From: Eublepharis macularius
Lineage: Eukaryota > Chordata > Lepidosauria > Squamata > Eublepharidae
Length of the DNA: 64,000 nucleotides
Direction of reading: 5' to 3'
Assembly: GCF_028583425.1 (NCBI RefSeq)
Contig: NC_072791.1
Coordinates: 31,503,368-31,567,367 of the forward strand
In this document: positions 20,540-33,203 of the stretch, piece by piece
Layout: every line of letters starts with the position of its first letter
Position numbering within the stretch: position 1 is the first letter of the stretch
Notes under the pieces: generated by a model
What the model was told of the DNA's origin: nothing
Database searches by the model: none
What the model saw: only the letters and a program-made list of their open reading frames with translations
Position numbers and translations under genes: made by a program

Positions 20540-20727
20540 GGGGAGGGCTTGCAGGTGGAGCATCTCTTTTGCATTCAGAAGGTCCTGGGTTCAAATCCCC
20601 ACCCCAGTTAAGAGGAATAGGGTTTGGTGTTGTGAAAGACCTCTGCCAGAGAGATGCTGCCAGTTAGAGTAGACATTATCGACCTTGCTAAATGAATGGT
20701 CTTATTTAGTATAAGGCAGTTTCATGT
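20540..20727 (+). mobile_element. SINE family B
   Basis: 'ggagcatctcttttgcattc', 'agaaggtcctgggttcaaatc' type head with a B-box-like GGTTCAAATCC. It continues through 'aagacctctgccagagag' to 'agtataaggcagtttcatg'. Confidence 0.8.
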
Positions 20728-20950
20728 GGTGTAGTGATTAGAGTATAGGGCTGGGATTTGGGAGACCCGAGGTTCAAATCCCCACCCTCCCTTGGAAGTT
20801 TGCTGAGTGACCTTGGGCCAGTCATACTGTCACAGCTTTACTTCCCTCACAGAGTTGTTGTGATGTTAAAATAGAGAAGCAAACATGTAAGCTGCTTTGG
20901 GTCCACACTGGGGAGAAAGGTGGAGTATAAATGAGTAAATAATAAATGTG
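20728..20950 (+). mobile_element. SINE family A, directly abutting family B
   Basis: 'gtggtgtagtgattagag', 'aggttcaaatccccaccc', 'gaccttgggccagtc', 'ctggggagaaaggtgg' and a GAGTAAATAATAAATG tail. It follows the family B copy without a gap, suggesting insertion into its A-rich or TG end. Confidence 0.85.
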
Positions 20951-21009
20951 TGATTATCTACCAGTTGCAACCCACTTTTGAGATCCCATCCCACAATTTG
21001 AGAACCATG

Positions 21010-21896
21010 TTGCGTAGTTGTGGACTTCATCTACTCTCTTTGGAAGTTGGTCTTGTTTCATTGCCGAGAGACTGTACCTTACAGGACCTAGCACCTTTAT
21101 TGTGCTTCTTTTGGTACGGATATGTAGTGCTACTGTTCCAATTCACGAAAGATTTCTGAGTTTGGTCAGCTTCTTGCATAGAATGTGTTGTAGCCCAAGT
21201 CTCCAAAGTCTCCATGGGTGCTTTTTTCTATATTTTTCTATATTTGCTTGTAAGGGGAACATTCTTATTCTGTGGTCTTCCTTGACCAAGGTTTTGTACT
21301 GAGTTATCATTTTGCATAAACTGTCTCATCCATGCCTGAAGCACCTTGAGATTCTCAAGCATGAAGGGCAATATAGGCTATTACTGTGTTGGTATCCAGA
21401 AGAGTTGGACAGGCTTATAGATGCAGACTGTAGATATAAATGCCTTCAGAATGGAATGAGGATGACACAGTTCATTTCTCTTATACCGGATATTTTGGTG
21501 CAACCTCATTTTTTCTTATATGGAGGATAGCACAGTATGCAAGAGTGTAACATTTTTCATTGCCATTCATGTCAAATGGTTATTAGATTTTTGTTCAGCA
21601 TAAAGAGATGTGTGCAGGAAGCATACCCCATGCTTTTTTTTAAAGGTTGAAATTCTTCCCATCTTGCCGTGTAGCATTCTTACTGGTAACTTTGCCTGTA
21701 TTTCGTGGAACAGAAGAGTTTGAATTCTCTTGTCATTTGCCACATTCTTGGGCAGACGTCTGTTTTTATTTACATAAATTCTTTTATCTAGTGACTTTTG
21801 CCCCTTTAATGGGGTTGCTAATCCACGGTCTGGCATTCATCTGTTCTGTGGCATTTGCGTAGAAGGGTAGTTTTTGCAGAATGGAATTCTCATTCC

Positions 21897-21930
<34 letters not shown>

Positions 21931-24839
21931 CATATTCACTTTGGATAGTGATTGTCTGTCGGTGTTGACAGATCAAAGAAGTAAAACTGTTTCTGTTTTC
22001 CTTGTCACTGTTGCAATTTGCCATGCATACGTCCTGCCATGTAATACTGTCTGGGCTGGGCAACTTGTTTAGCATGAAAGATTGCATCAGTTGATCATGC
22101 CATCATTTATTCTTTTGTCTCGGAAATTACAAGAGTTAGACAAGCACTTGAAGCAGCACCTTTTGTCCCTTTCAGGATTATAAGATCACCTATGTGTGGT
22201 CTGCAGCCCACACCCGGGTGCTCTGCACTGGCTTACCTGAGGGTACAAAATAATTTGCAAGCAAGCCAAACACTTACTGTGAATAGTGTTACTGATTTAA
22301 GAGAAACTGAATTAAATGTGGCACCTATGGTGGAGAGCAGAACATCTTTCAGAGGTCAGTAAATGAAAAGTTACTTAAAACATTATTGTTGGCTGCAGTC
22401 AGTCAGTCTTTACTGTGGCCCACAAGCCACATATACAGTAAAATCTGTAAAATGTTAATAATACAAACCACTCTTATATGTACACACTTATTACACACAA
22501 TAGAATTAAAATTAACATACAGTTTGTACACTAGAGCTTCTCTCTGCCTGAATTTTTATGGCAGTGGAGAGAAGATTTGCAACACACTCAGTAACAACAT
22601 TTCAAGGATTTTCTGCTCTAAAAAAAATGTTTTTTCCCAATAATGGGTTCCTGTAAATTTCATTATAGTAGGCTGTAGTATTTCTTTCCCATGCAGAAAT
22701 GTACAATGTTCATATATTTGAATGTATACTGTAATGTGGCTCATTTCTCTCACTTCACCATTGTTCAGGTACCAAACAGTTTTTTAAAAATTCTTATCTA
22801 TGGTGGGCTATGTACAGGTTTCCCTAATGGGGCAAAAGCAGTTCCCTGGGACCATTTCAGGTCAGGAAAACAGTGTGGGGGCTAAGGCTTAAATCCCCTT
22901 TCCCCACAGGCCTGATCCATATCAGGCCTACTCATGCCTGGGAATTACATTCTCAGCGTGGAACTCTTAGAATACATCTTGGTTGAGAGGACTGCTGCAG
23001 GCATGTGGGGAACACAAGAACTTCTTGATACATTATTAGATCATTGGTACTTTGACAATACCTGAATGGCAAGCCATTGTAAACAGGTGTAGTATACTTC
23101 CTTCGCTTTTCTAGTATACGCACAAAGCCTAATGAGACTCTTTAGCTAATAAGAGGTTTGAACCAGAGTCTTCTGTAGCCAGACTTGCTGTACCAGTTTA
23201 TCTTTATCTCCTGGATCAGCATTTTGACTTATTCTGTGCCTCTTGCCCTTTCTCTGTGCTAGGGCATTGGGACAAGCTGGGTTCTTGTTGGTTGTGGGTT
23301 ATTTCTATGTGTGTATTTAAATTGCCTTGTTTAGCCATAAGTATAATTTTTGATGTAATCAGGATGTCATTTTGATGTTGGTTGATTTTTGAGGTTAATA
23401 TGAAATACTAGGTGCGCTTTTATAAACCGTCTTAGAATACATGCACAGGCATGCTGCAGTACTGTTTTGTCAGCTTTGGAGTTTGTATAGAAGACTTACG
23501 TTGAACTTTGGTGTATAGGACTCTTAGGAAGCAAGCCTAATTGCATTGTTTTTGCATTGTACCTCTGCGGGCTGAATCAAACTGGTAACACCCCCTTCCC
23601 ACCTTCTGACCTGGATATGAGGGCTGATGGATCTTTGTTCGTATTTGTGGCTGACAAAGTAAGCTTTGACTCATGGCAGCTTTATAACCTGGAAAAAATT
23701 TTTTGATCTCTAAGATGCTACTGGATTCAAATTTCGTTAGGCTACAGTCTGACGCATGTTTAAGTAGGCAGTAAACCCCATCTACATTCATAGGACTGAT
23801 CTAAGCAAACATGCTTAAGTCTGCGCTGTTTGGCAAGACAGCAAATCTTGGTTCTTAGGGTTAGTACCAGTGGCCACAACACAAGATTGAGGTTTTAGAA
23901 ACCTGAACTGTTGTTCTTATGATTAATATAGCATTAGAGTTTACACTGGGATCACATCATCCAGCACTTCCCCCAGTTTCCTACATTTTCTCATTTTTGT
24001 ATTCTTACGTACCATTTACACACACATTCAGTTTTCTTTTCAGTATTATCTTGCACTGATGCCTAGCCATACCTTTGGGTCTTGGAGCCCCCATCCTGTT
24101 CCACTTCATCTTGAAGTCTCATCGCCAGGCTCAAAGTTGAAGTCCTCATCTTTTCTCCCAAGCCTTCCCCATCCCAATCAGGCTGAAAACGTTGGCTCTT
24201 TAGCTGTCTCCAAAAGGAAAGGTGAAAATCTGTTAATCATGCTGGATATGCCTGTGCAGCACTAGAAAAATCTACCCCTTCCTCTCAATTCCTGCTCCTT
24301 GTTCTTTCCTTCATAGCAGCCTTAACCCACCATATCTTTCTCTTATTTCCTCCAGCTGTACTTCCTCAGTTCTTCCCTTCTACAACTCTGCCTGTTCTCA
24401 TTTGCTGTCCTACTACATTTGAAACTCCTACCCAGATTGTCTGCTTTATATCCCCCTCTTCTCTCAAAACCTGCTCCCAAATCTCTCCCATTTGTTTTTG
24501 GCACCTGCTTTCATTTGGCCTAGCTGTTCCTTCCTATAGTGTCCTCGGCACAGCTGCCTCCTCCAGAGCACTTTCTCTTTGTGTTCCTGCCCATCCAGAG
24601 ACTGTTCAAAGTGCCGGTCTTTGCCAGCCTTTAAGAAAGTGGTAACGCTGCCCTGTTTGAAATGGCTTCTTCATCTGGATTTCAAACTGAGCTGTTTTAT
24701 TGAGGTCTCTGCGCTGTTTCTCAGTGTAGCGTTTTTGTGCGTATATGTCGCTGTTAAGGCTGTTGATTAGTTTGCCGTACAAATATGGTTTCATCTGTTG
24801 CATTGTTTTATCTCGACAGTCTAGGGAGCGCGGAATGGC
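21010..24839. other. BTBD7 intron 1, mostly unannotated
   Basis: Apart from the (GT)n at 21897-21927 I recognise no gene or repeat. Short frames (for example 24059-24265) do not resemble known proteins. Confidence 0.45.
21897..21927. repeat. (GT)n microsatellite
   Basis: About 15 GT dinucleotides in a row. Confidence 0.95.
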
Positions 24840-24985
24840 TTATGTGCCCGCCCTTATCCTTAAAGTAACCCTGTGAGGTAGGCTAGGCTGAAAGAGGCTG
24901 GCCCAGGATCACCTAGCGATCCTCATGACTGAGTAGGGATTTGATTTTAGGTCTCCCGAGTCCTGGCATTCTCCAGGCTGACCTT
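24840..24985 (-). mobile_element. SINE family A, partial
   Basis: 'accctgtgaggtaggctagg', 'ctggcccaggatcacctagc', 'gtagggatttgattttagg' and 'tctcccgagtcctgg' are the complement of the family A body and head. Confidence 0.7.
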
Positions 24986-27900
24986 TATGGATGGGTAGGG
25001 TATACATGTTTAAAAATAAATAAATCTAGCTGTCCTTATCTTCAGCTGGAACTGTAACTTTGTTTGCATATGATTGTCCTGTGTCTAATTACCCAGTTAT
25101 CTACTATTGGAACTGAACTCGTAAGCTGCTCAGGGCAGAAACCTATACTCTATTAAGTGCTGGGTACATTGGGAGCAATTTAAAAATGGTAATAAAAATG
25201 AAGCTCTAAGAAGGCTTTAGTTAATGTCTCTCATATCTCCATCTGAACTTGGCCTCATAATCTGGATTTTTTAAAAGAAAAACTCACTATAGGGCTGGGT
25301 ACAAGAAAGGGAGATGTTTCCACCAACCTGGAGGAATCCCAGGCTTTAGAAAAAAAAACAGAGTTAAAAAAGAGGGATATATTTTAAAAAACAAAACAGA
25401 GAAGCAGGGTCTGCGCAGACTTCTCAACTCCAACGAGAAAAATGCTGAACAAGATCTCGCAGCAGTGTTTTGAGAGATCTCAGCAGCAACCTGGCTGGAG
25501 GTAGCTTGAAGTGGGAAATGCACCTCAGGGACTTTCTGCTCTAAACCAAATCATGCCCCCATCAGCTGGCTGGCAGTGGCTCAGAGAGAGGGAGACTTGG
25601 AGTGTAACGCATACGTGAGGGTGAAGGGGGGGGGGAGTAGCGTGCATCCTGCTTGTAAGCCCAGCAGCATTATCTGGCTGGCTTGGTATGTGTGGAGGGG
25701 TGAGAGCCCAGGGGCAGAAAGTGCACCATAAAAGCTTTCTGCCTCACGTCACTGCTTATCACAGCAGTGGTTCCACAGACCGGCAAGGGCCCATCCTCTG
25801 TGAGTTCTTACAAGCCCACTGTTCATATTTACTGTTTTTGGAAGGTACAGCTCATTGCTATATGGGAAGGTAGATACCTCTGGCTGGAATTGTGCAAATA
25901 GTGTAAATAACAGTTCTATGAAAGTTTCTTCATATTTTATAGTTTCTCCACATGAGCCGTGTATTGTTTATTGTGTAAATTTTTTTTGCCATGTTCAGTG
26001 TAATGAGAACCTTTTTGGCAGCTGAATATCCTAACCAATTGGAATGAATATGAGGTTTGAGTCTGGCCATGCCAAAAGCTCAAAATACTAAATCAGACCC
26101 TCAAAGTAAGTGAGTTGAATTTAGCAACTGATGATTGCGAACAACGGGATGGCTTGTGAACGTCACTGGTAGACAGCTCTGGTCTGAAGCTTCTTCAGCC
26201 TCACAGTGAAGGTAGTGGTTTATGCTTTTAGAGAAACTATAAAAATGGCCACACAACAAGGGTTCTTGGATCTGGAAAGGTTTTGTTATCACGCTTAAGG
26301 GGGAGTGGGGATTGAAGGTTAATCAAATGTGTTGGATACTCAACCTTATTACTATGTGTTGGCCCTTGCCCAGAGAAATCTGCAGTGACTGAACCCCACC
26401 ATGTTGGGGAAACCATGGCGAGCTTCCATTCCTGGCATGCCCCTTCACATTCCCCCTAAGCTGTAGAGCTGCCCTCCAGAACAGGCAGACAAGCGGGGCC
26501 CCTAGCAGAGCTAGTTTGAGTGAAGTACTGGAGCAGAAGGTCAGCTGACAGAAGTCTAGCAGTGGCCAGCTGGCTGGTTGGAGGGACAGGAATGGGAACA
26601 CATGTGCTTGAGGACAAAGAGCCATATTGGATGAGGACGAGAGGAGCTTATTCTCCTCTGGACGATGCTGTTTAACTGAGTGTTCTGGATAATTGATTGC
26701 TGGGTAGCAAAGCTTTTATTGTATAATGAGTGTGAATTGGAGTTCGGAAGGTACAAGACTTGGACCTTAACCAAGCATAGGAAGATGTAAGCCTCTTTTA
26801 AAAATACTTAACTAACTGGGGTTTCCCTGGTTCGTGGCTCACATTCATGGTGCTATGCCATTCAACTCTAAAGATGTATTCCTATGAACAGAGACTGTAC
26901 TTCAATGTTGATGATTATTAACTTAGTCTGTGTCTGTCTTCCATGCCATATCTAATATTCAAAATAATTCAGTAAGAGAGGGCTTTGTCAGCCTGTAGAA
27001 CAGCCATGTAAATGCTCTCTTCTCCCATGTCTGATTTGTTTCTTTCAGCTGCTTTAACTACACCGCTTAACTTTTTATAAAAATGTCCAAAGTCTGAAAA
27101 TTAGCAAGCTGTAATGCTGGAGACTACCAAAATGTTATCCCCCAGTGGGATTTTTCAAGCTTGAAACATGCCAGTCCTGTCCGTCTGGAGAGTATTCACA
27201 CATTGAAGGAGTTGTCGATATTGTAGCTTTCAATTGTAGATCTTGCTTCGTGATCTCATGTAGCTTCCCTCTTCTTGGTTATGCACAAACTTTTTGCTGG
27301 ACTTTGATAGCGAGCTCAGTGTTGACCAAAGGGGTCCTTTTAAGTATTCCATATCAAAATCAACTGCCGTGTACCCAGTGATATAATGCATTTGTTTAAT
27401 CGCTTTATGACAGGCTTGAGCTATTGTGGATATGTTGTGGTGGTAGTTTCTGTTCTCAGCTTGCGACGGACATACTTTAGTATATTGGGTAGACTTGACT
27501 GAAAGGAATCAAAAAGCAACTCTCCATTCTAAGAGTGCTGAAAATCAGTCATGTGTGCTGAAGCAAGTTTTCCAAAGACCAATTCTATTGTTCATATTTA
27601 ATTTAATATGAATAATTAAGGTTATACAAAAAAAATCTTTGCTTCTGCCATAGATATTTTTTTTAAAAAAATAGAGGTTGAAAAATTCTTCCTTCTCTGT
27701 TGTTGAAGGAGCTGAAGCCATTTTTAGGCTAGAGAAGAAGAATGGTTTCTGGTAGCTGAAGTAGTACCTCTGTACTCCTGATGGTAAGTGATGTATTCAT
27801 GTTCAGCACCGTATGAAGCTTTTATACAAATGGGGAGGGAGATATGCTTGCTGACATAAACTGGTCTCTCCAGCAGAAGCCAAATCCCCCAAGTTGCATA

Positions 27901-29034
27901 ACGGGATTGTAATTTTACCTACTGCTTATGGTCTGTTTGCTACTATTTACCAGTTGTCCCACAATCACCCATACTGCCCCATCAACAGTTGCTCCTGACA
28001 GCTGCCATAACATACCATGCTGCTTGAAAATATTTGTGTACTTTAAAATAGTTGAAAAAGGTTCACAATTGAAATTCTGGTAGGGTTATAGTGCTTCTCT
28101 CTCTTTTTAATGTATTGCTTCATGCTTCAGAATCTGACCTTTGGAGGTTTGAATGTTACTGGATTTAATCAAAGTAATCTGCAAAGTTGCTATAACTGTA
28201 ACTGTGCAGAATTGGCTTAACTCTTCTAGCCATTCACTTCTGGCTTTCAGAAAATTGCAGTGTTTATCAGTGTCTGTTTTAAGTCTATTAAAGACATCCA
28301 GTTGATTCTTATATTTTAAAGGAAATGTGGACAGACAGAATAAAATGTTTGTCAAAATAGTCTAGATTTGTGGCTATGTGCTTCTAAAGCAATTCTGACG
28401 GATAGTTGTAGAACTGTATGTTTGATCATAATTTGCCATGTTTAGCTAATAGGCTGGGAGTCTTTAGAGTCTCTAGAGATCTCATCTGCTTGTTTTTTCC
28501 TCCAAGTGCCCTTTATTTGTCTGTAAAGTTGCTTATTTATACAGAACTATTTTTCAAACTGACAGGGTCTTTGCTAGTAGGCTAAGCCCATACTAAGACA
28601 GAACAAGTTGAGACACTTGGTATGCTAACAGCAAATGTCTTATTCATTAAGTTTTTCTCATTATTCTGTTTTGTTGGAGGGGAAAGCTTCTAGATTTCTC
28701 TTTGAACTTGAATATAGAAGCTCATACAAGATTACTGTTTGCCTCTTATTCTTTATATCGTGCCATTGATTACTTTATGCATATTTTCTACAGAGCGAGA
28801 AGCAAAGAGATGGATACCTATACCATCTTGGGGGTGGGGGGGGCGGTATTTAAATTTAAACAGAGGGGACAGAATGCAGAAGGGAAGTGAAAAAGTCAAG
28901 GGTACCAAGGCAGTTTCATGTACTTCAAGGGAGACTTCAGTTTGAAACTGCAGAAATTAGAATTAAGCTATTTCACACTACCTCCTTCTCAGGGTTGAAC
29001 TGGAAGCTGGGTTTTCTATCTTAAAATAATAGTT
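24986..29034. other. BTBD7 intron 1, unannotated
   Basis: About 4 kb of AT-rich intron. 25030-25200 has an old L2-like tail feel ('gtaagctgctcagggcag'). A G-run lies at about 25627-25637 and another at about 28831-28841. No coding frame is credible. Confidence 0.4.
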
Positions 29035-29130
29035 AACTATTATTTTTTATTTACTTTGTTTATACCTTGCCTTTCTCACAGAGACTCAAGGCAGATTATA
29101 CAGTGTAAGATAATGCAATCAAATGGCACG
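29035..29130 (-). mobile_element. LINE 3' tail fragment
   Basis: 'ttatttactttgtttatacc', 'ttgcctttctcacagagac' and 'tcaaggcaga' are the complement of the 'gagaaaggcaaggtataaa' end shared by LINE tails in this genome. Confidence 0.5.
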
Positions 29131-29154
29131 AGACATCCAACAAACAATGCAGCA

Positions 29155-29360
29155 TGACTGGTGATGATGGAAAGTGCTGTCAAGTCACCCCCATGTGGTT
29201 TTCAAGGCCAGAGATGGTTTGCGCATTGCTTGCCTTTGCATAGCAACTCTAGACTTCCTTGGTGGTCTCCCATACAAGTACTAATCCGTGCTGACCCTGC
29301 TTAGCTTCCAAGATCTGACAAGATCAGGCTAGCCTGGACCATCTAGACTAGGTCAATAGG
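29155..29360 (-). mobile_element. 5S rRNA-derived SINE
   Basis: The + strand reads 'ctcccatacaagtactaatc', 'gaccctgcttagcttccaag' and 'atctgacaagatcaggct'. These are the reverse complement of the conserved internal promoter half of 5S rRNA. The rest (29160-29265) is a SINE body with 'gtgctgtcaagtcaccccc' and 'tttcaaggccagagatgg'. 5S-derived SINEs are known in squamates and fishes. It is not a functional 5S gene, because both 5S ends are missing and there are many substitutions. Confidence 0.8.
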
Positions 29361-29594
29361 ACTAGGATTATTATAAAAATGAGAAACAATGTAAAAAAAT
29401 CCAAGATATATCATAAAAATGCAAAAAGGGGGGCAGGTATTAACATGAAAGATACCTGTCGTTTTCTCAATTAGATTTGAATTTTACATAATTAGATTTC
29501 ATTCTGGACTGCCTATATTTCATGGGCCCTTGAAACTGCTGGGTTTTTTCATCTACACCTCCTATATAATATGTCTACATAGGGAAGATCTGTT

Positions 29595-29700
29595 TATTTC
29601 ATCTGAAGAAGTGGTATCTGGTCCATGAAAGCTTATGCTGGAGTAAAATTGTTGATCTTTCAAGTGCCGCAAGACTTCTGTTAGTCTGTTGCAGCAAAAA
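29595..29700 (+). repeat. Foldback repeat fragment
   Basis: 'ctgaagaagtggtatctgg', 'gaaagcttatgctggag', 'taaaattgttgatctttc' and 'aagtgccgcaagacttc' match the right half of the foldback family. Confidence 0.65.
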
Positions 29701-31589
29701 ACTCCACACAGCAACCCTTCTGGAATTATATACATACTTAGTTGCCCTACGTTCCCTCAGGAAAGAATGCACTTCTTTACTGTAGGTAGAATAGGGGACT
29801 GTTCAGTTTTGGAGAAATGAATATCTTCATAACCCATTGGGCATGCTTTTAAGGGCAGACCAGTTCCTGTCAAGCCAGTTGTATTTATGTCTTTCTCTGC
29901 CTAAAATGTGGTCTTTGACCTGATAACTTTATAATGGTTACAAGGCCGGTAAAGTGTTCAAAAAAGCAAATTTCTTCTTCCATTTAAAGACAATTTAGGA
30001 ACACGGAGTAGAAGACAGGAAGAACCAAATAACTCTGTTTTGGATTTGATCTCCATTACCAGTTTAACTAGATGGCAAGTCCAACTTACCTTTAAGCAAA
30101 ATCCTTGAACTTGAGTCTTTTGGGAATTGTATGTTATGGGCCATGCTGTCTGAAAACATGCTGTGACAAAATATGTTGGTTAGAGAGGCAGTGTTTTAAG
30201 AGGTAATATTTATCTTCAGATCTTGTCAACATGACATTTAATAGGGCTGCATGCAGTCTCTTTAGCTAAATAAGAATACATTTGTGGTGTACAGAAAACA
30301 AAATAATGAAGTGAACATCTCTCTAAGGATCTGTATTGTGCCAAGCACTGTTTGTTCATAAATAATTAAATGATTTTAACCAGATTAAATGAGCCAGATT
30401 TGCAAGTGGTAGCAAATTATTTAGGGTGGTGAAATTCCAAGAAGATGTTGAAGAGCTCTACAAATATTTTGGCATCATGGGCAACAGAATGACAAATCAA
30501 ATTCAATGCAAGTGTAAAGTAGTGTTTGGATCAAGAAATCCTACCTTCATCTGATAGGATCTAAATTGAAGAAAAGAAAATGACTGGAAGAGGTTATGAG
30601 TTCATAATTATACTTAAGTAATATGGAACTCACTGTGATAAGCTGTAATAGCCACTAGCTTATATTTTAAAAGGATTAGAACGACTCATGAAGGGATAGT
30701 TTATATATGGCTATTACTCATGCCCACTTAAATAGAATCTCCATTTTTTTTAATTAGAGCTTTTCTGTGCCACCTTTCTTCCCAAAGGGATTCAACGTGT
30801 GTTACAGAAACTTCTGAAATACAAAGGATCCAATTTAAATAAAACAAAGAAAAAGAGCACACAGTCCTAATTCACCAGACTGGCTAACGTTGGCCTGTGA
30901 CCCATGAGCTTAGGGCCTAGCGGCCTTTGGTCCTTGCCTTTTGGTGTCCAAGGGCACAACTTCTGACCACACCCACGCTAAGTACTGGTGCTTTCCTTCA
31001 GTTTTAAACTCAATCTTAAGGTCTCCAAAAGGCAGTTTCCTCCCACACCCAGCCAGGGATCTCTCCACTCTCCAAAGCTATCTTTCTGTTTGCCTGGGTA
31101 GGGAAAGTTGCCTCTTCTTTAGAAGATCTATTCTCTTTCTTTAGCCCCAATAGGAGTCTGCACCTACTTCCCAAACTTCCTTGCCAACTTATCCCAGTTC
31201 TCCTTTTGGTGTTAAACTGCTCTCAGTTAGGACTCTGTTTCCCAGCTCTTCTCACTGGATTCCTCTCAGCTCAGGCTGCAAACAGACCCGCCTCTTTCCC
31301 TGCTCATGCTACCCAATCAAATTCCTTGGAGTAGCCTGCCACTCAAAGCTCTCTGTGTCTGTTAGGGATTAACCCTTAACAGTCCTTCAGCTGTTTTTAA
31401 AAGCCTGGATGTGCTGTACAAAGTGTAGTCTGTCACACCAAACTACTTACAGAGAATGCTAGGTCTTTACTTGCTCAGGAGACTTGCTTCCAAAGGGGGG
31501 GGGTGGAGTAAACAAACATCCAAGTAGAGAGTAAATGTAGAAATATACCTTTTAAAGGTACAGTGTAGATTTTATGCAGAGTTTGTCCT
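29701..31589. other. BTBD7 intron 1, unannotated
   Basis: No recognised repeat beyond faint SINE-like text near 30740-30860. Short frames at 30941-31144 and 31181-31372 are unsupported. Confidence 0.4.
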
Positions 31590-31795
31590 GGGAAGCTTTG
31601 TGGCTTGTAGGGTGTTTGTTCTGCACGTAGAAGGCCCCAGGTTCAATTCTCAGCACCTCCAGTTAAAAGGATCGTGTAGCAAGTGATGTGAAAGATCTCA
31701 CCTGAAACTCTGGAGAGCCACTGCCAGTCCGAGTAGACAGTTCTGACCTTGAGAGAAAAGAGATCTGACTCTGTATAAGGCAGCCTCATGTTGTC
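31590..31795 (+). mobile_element. SINE family B
   Basis: 'gtagaaggccccaggttc', 'cacctccagttaaaaggatc', 'gagagccactgccagtcc' and 'tctgtataaggcagcctcatg' give a well-preserved body and end. Confidence 0.8.
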
Positions 31796-31799
31796 TTGA

Positions 31800-31860
31800 G
31801 TTTCTCCATTGATTTCATTAGACTTAGATTGGGTAACATTGCATAGGATTGTAGTGTAAG
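31800..31860. repeat. Half copy of the palindromic MITE
   Basis: 'tccattgatttcattagac', 'ttagattgggtaac' and 'tgcataggattgtagtg' match one arm of the 8282-8370 element. Confidence 0.55.
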
Positions 31861-31904
31861 CTACCTGGATGTGTGGACTGCTTATCCCTTGAGCCCTCTT
31901 TGTT

Positions 31905-31941
<37 letters not shown>
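31905..31941. repeat. (GT)n microsatellite
   Basis: About 18 GT dinucleotides. Confidence 0.95.
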
Positions 31942-31942
<1 letters not shown>

Positions 31943-33203
31943 AAAATTCATATTTTAAGTAGTATTATAATATCTAGATTCCTTTTACAATGGAGAAGAT
32001 AAAAGCTGATTCCTTTTGAAGTGGCATTTTGGAAACTATCAGGAGACAGTCATGTGTACCTGAGTATTGCAGCACTTAGTGAGATGTGACATAGTGATCT
32101 CATTTGCTGTCACACCATTTTCTAAAACTAGGCTGAGGTTAACTGTGATAGCAGATGAGCAATTCAGATACAATAACACTGCAGCTTATGTAGCCAGCTG
32201 TTAAAGCAATGTGTTGGTGCCAAATCTATTGAAACTGCAGGTGGAAAAATTAGGAAAAAAGTTACATCACAGAGGCAAGCCATTTTCATGCATTCTGTTC
32301 AAGCACTGTAAACTTTACTCTCCTCTCCCTCCTCCCAAAGCACAATGTTAGCACTTTTAAAAATGAATATAAGTCCTGAAGATTAGAAAATTAATACATA
32401 AATAATGTAGCTTTGTTGGATTTGTAGCAAAATATAAAAACAAAGCCATGCAATAAAAGTTATTAAGAGCAACTAAAATAACACCATATGGTTTGCAAGT
32501 TTCTGCATTTTCCAGAATGATTTGCTGATCGTGTGCTATACACAAACAGAATGTTTGTCTACCCTGATCAGTTTTGGAGTTTCTTTTAGTTTATTCTAAT
32601 CGACTTGCTATTTATATTACCCTAAACTTAATTGTGTGTCTAACCCCTGAGAGTCTGTTTTCCTTATCTTCCGTGGTTCAATTTGGTATCCTATCAAACA
32701 ATGTTATTTCATATTTTGTCCCCCCCTTACAGATAAACATCACTATCTTGGAAAACTGCCATCCATCGATCTTCTTGCACTTATATCCCTGTCTTGATAT
32801 GTGAAACAGATGTCCTACCCTATATATCAATTTTGTACCCCCTAACTTTCCCACTGCATCCCTTCCAATCAGCTACAGAATTACATAGCACAATCCAGTA
32901 CAGACTGAGACTATACCAAGCGTCCACTCTCATTTACAAATTGTGCATATATGTTTTAATGTAACTAAGACACTTCAACAGGTCATGTATGTGCAGGACA
33001 TGAGACAATATAAGGTGCACTGTACGTATTACTTAAGGCTTCAATGGATCGGTCAGCACACACTTCTACTGAGCCACACCCATTAAGAGCTTCTTCTGTC
33101 ATCAGCTAGGAAACGTACACTCCAGGACAAGTAGTATATTTTTGTTATCACACAGCCACACATACATATATTATTTAGGTTTATTAGGATCTGTTAGGTC
33201 AAT
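31942..33203. other. BTBD7 intron 1, unannotated
   Basis: AT-rich sequence with no recognised repeat or gene. Confidence 0.45.

Larger units (their letters stand above)
20277..21009. mobile_element. hAT-Charlie-like remnant with two nested SINEs
   Basis: The left end CACTGGTTCTCAAACTTTT and the right end CAATTTGAGAACCATG resemble the CAGTGGTTCTCAAAC terminal repeats of hAT-Charlie elements. No clear target duplication is left. Two SINEs (20540-20727 and 20728-20950) fill the middle. Confidence 0.45.

Noticed and set aside
29265..29345. A 5S rRNA gene
   Set aside because: Only the internal part of 5S is present, with many changes, joined to a SINE body.
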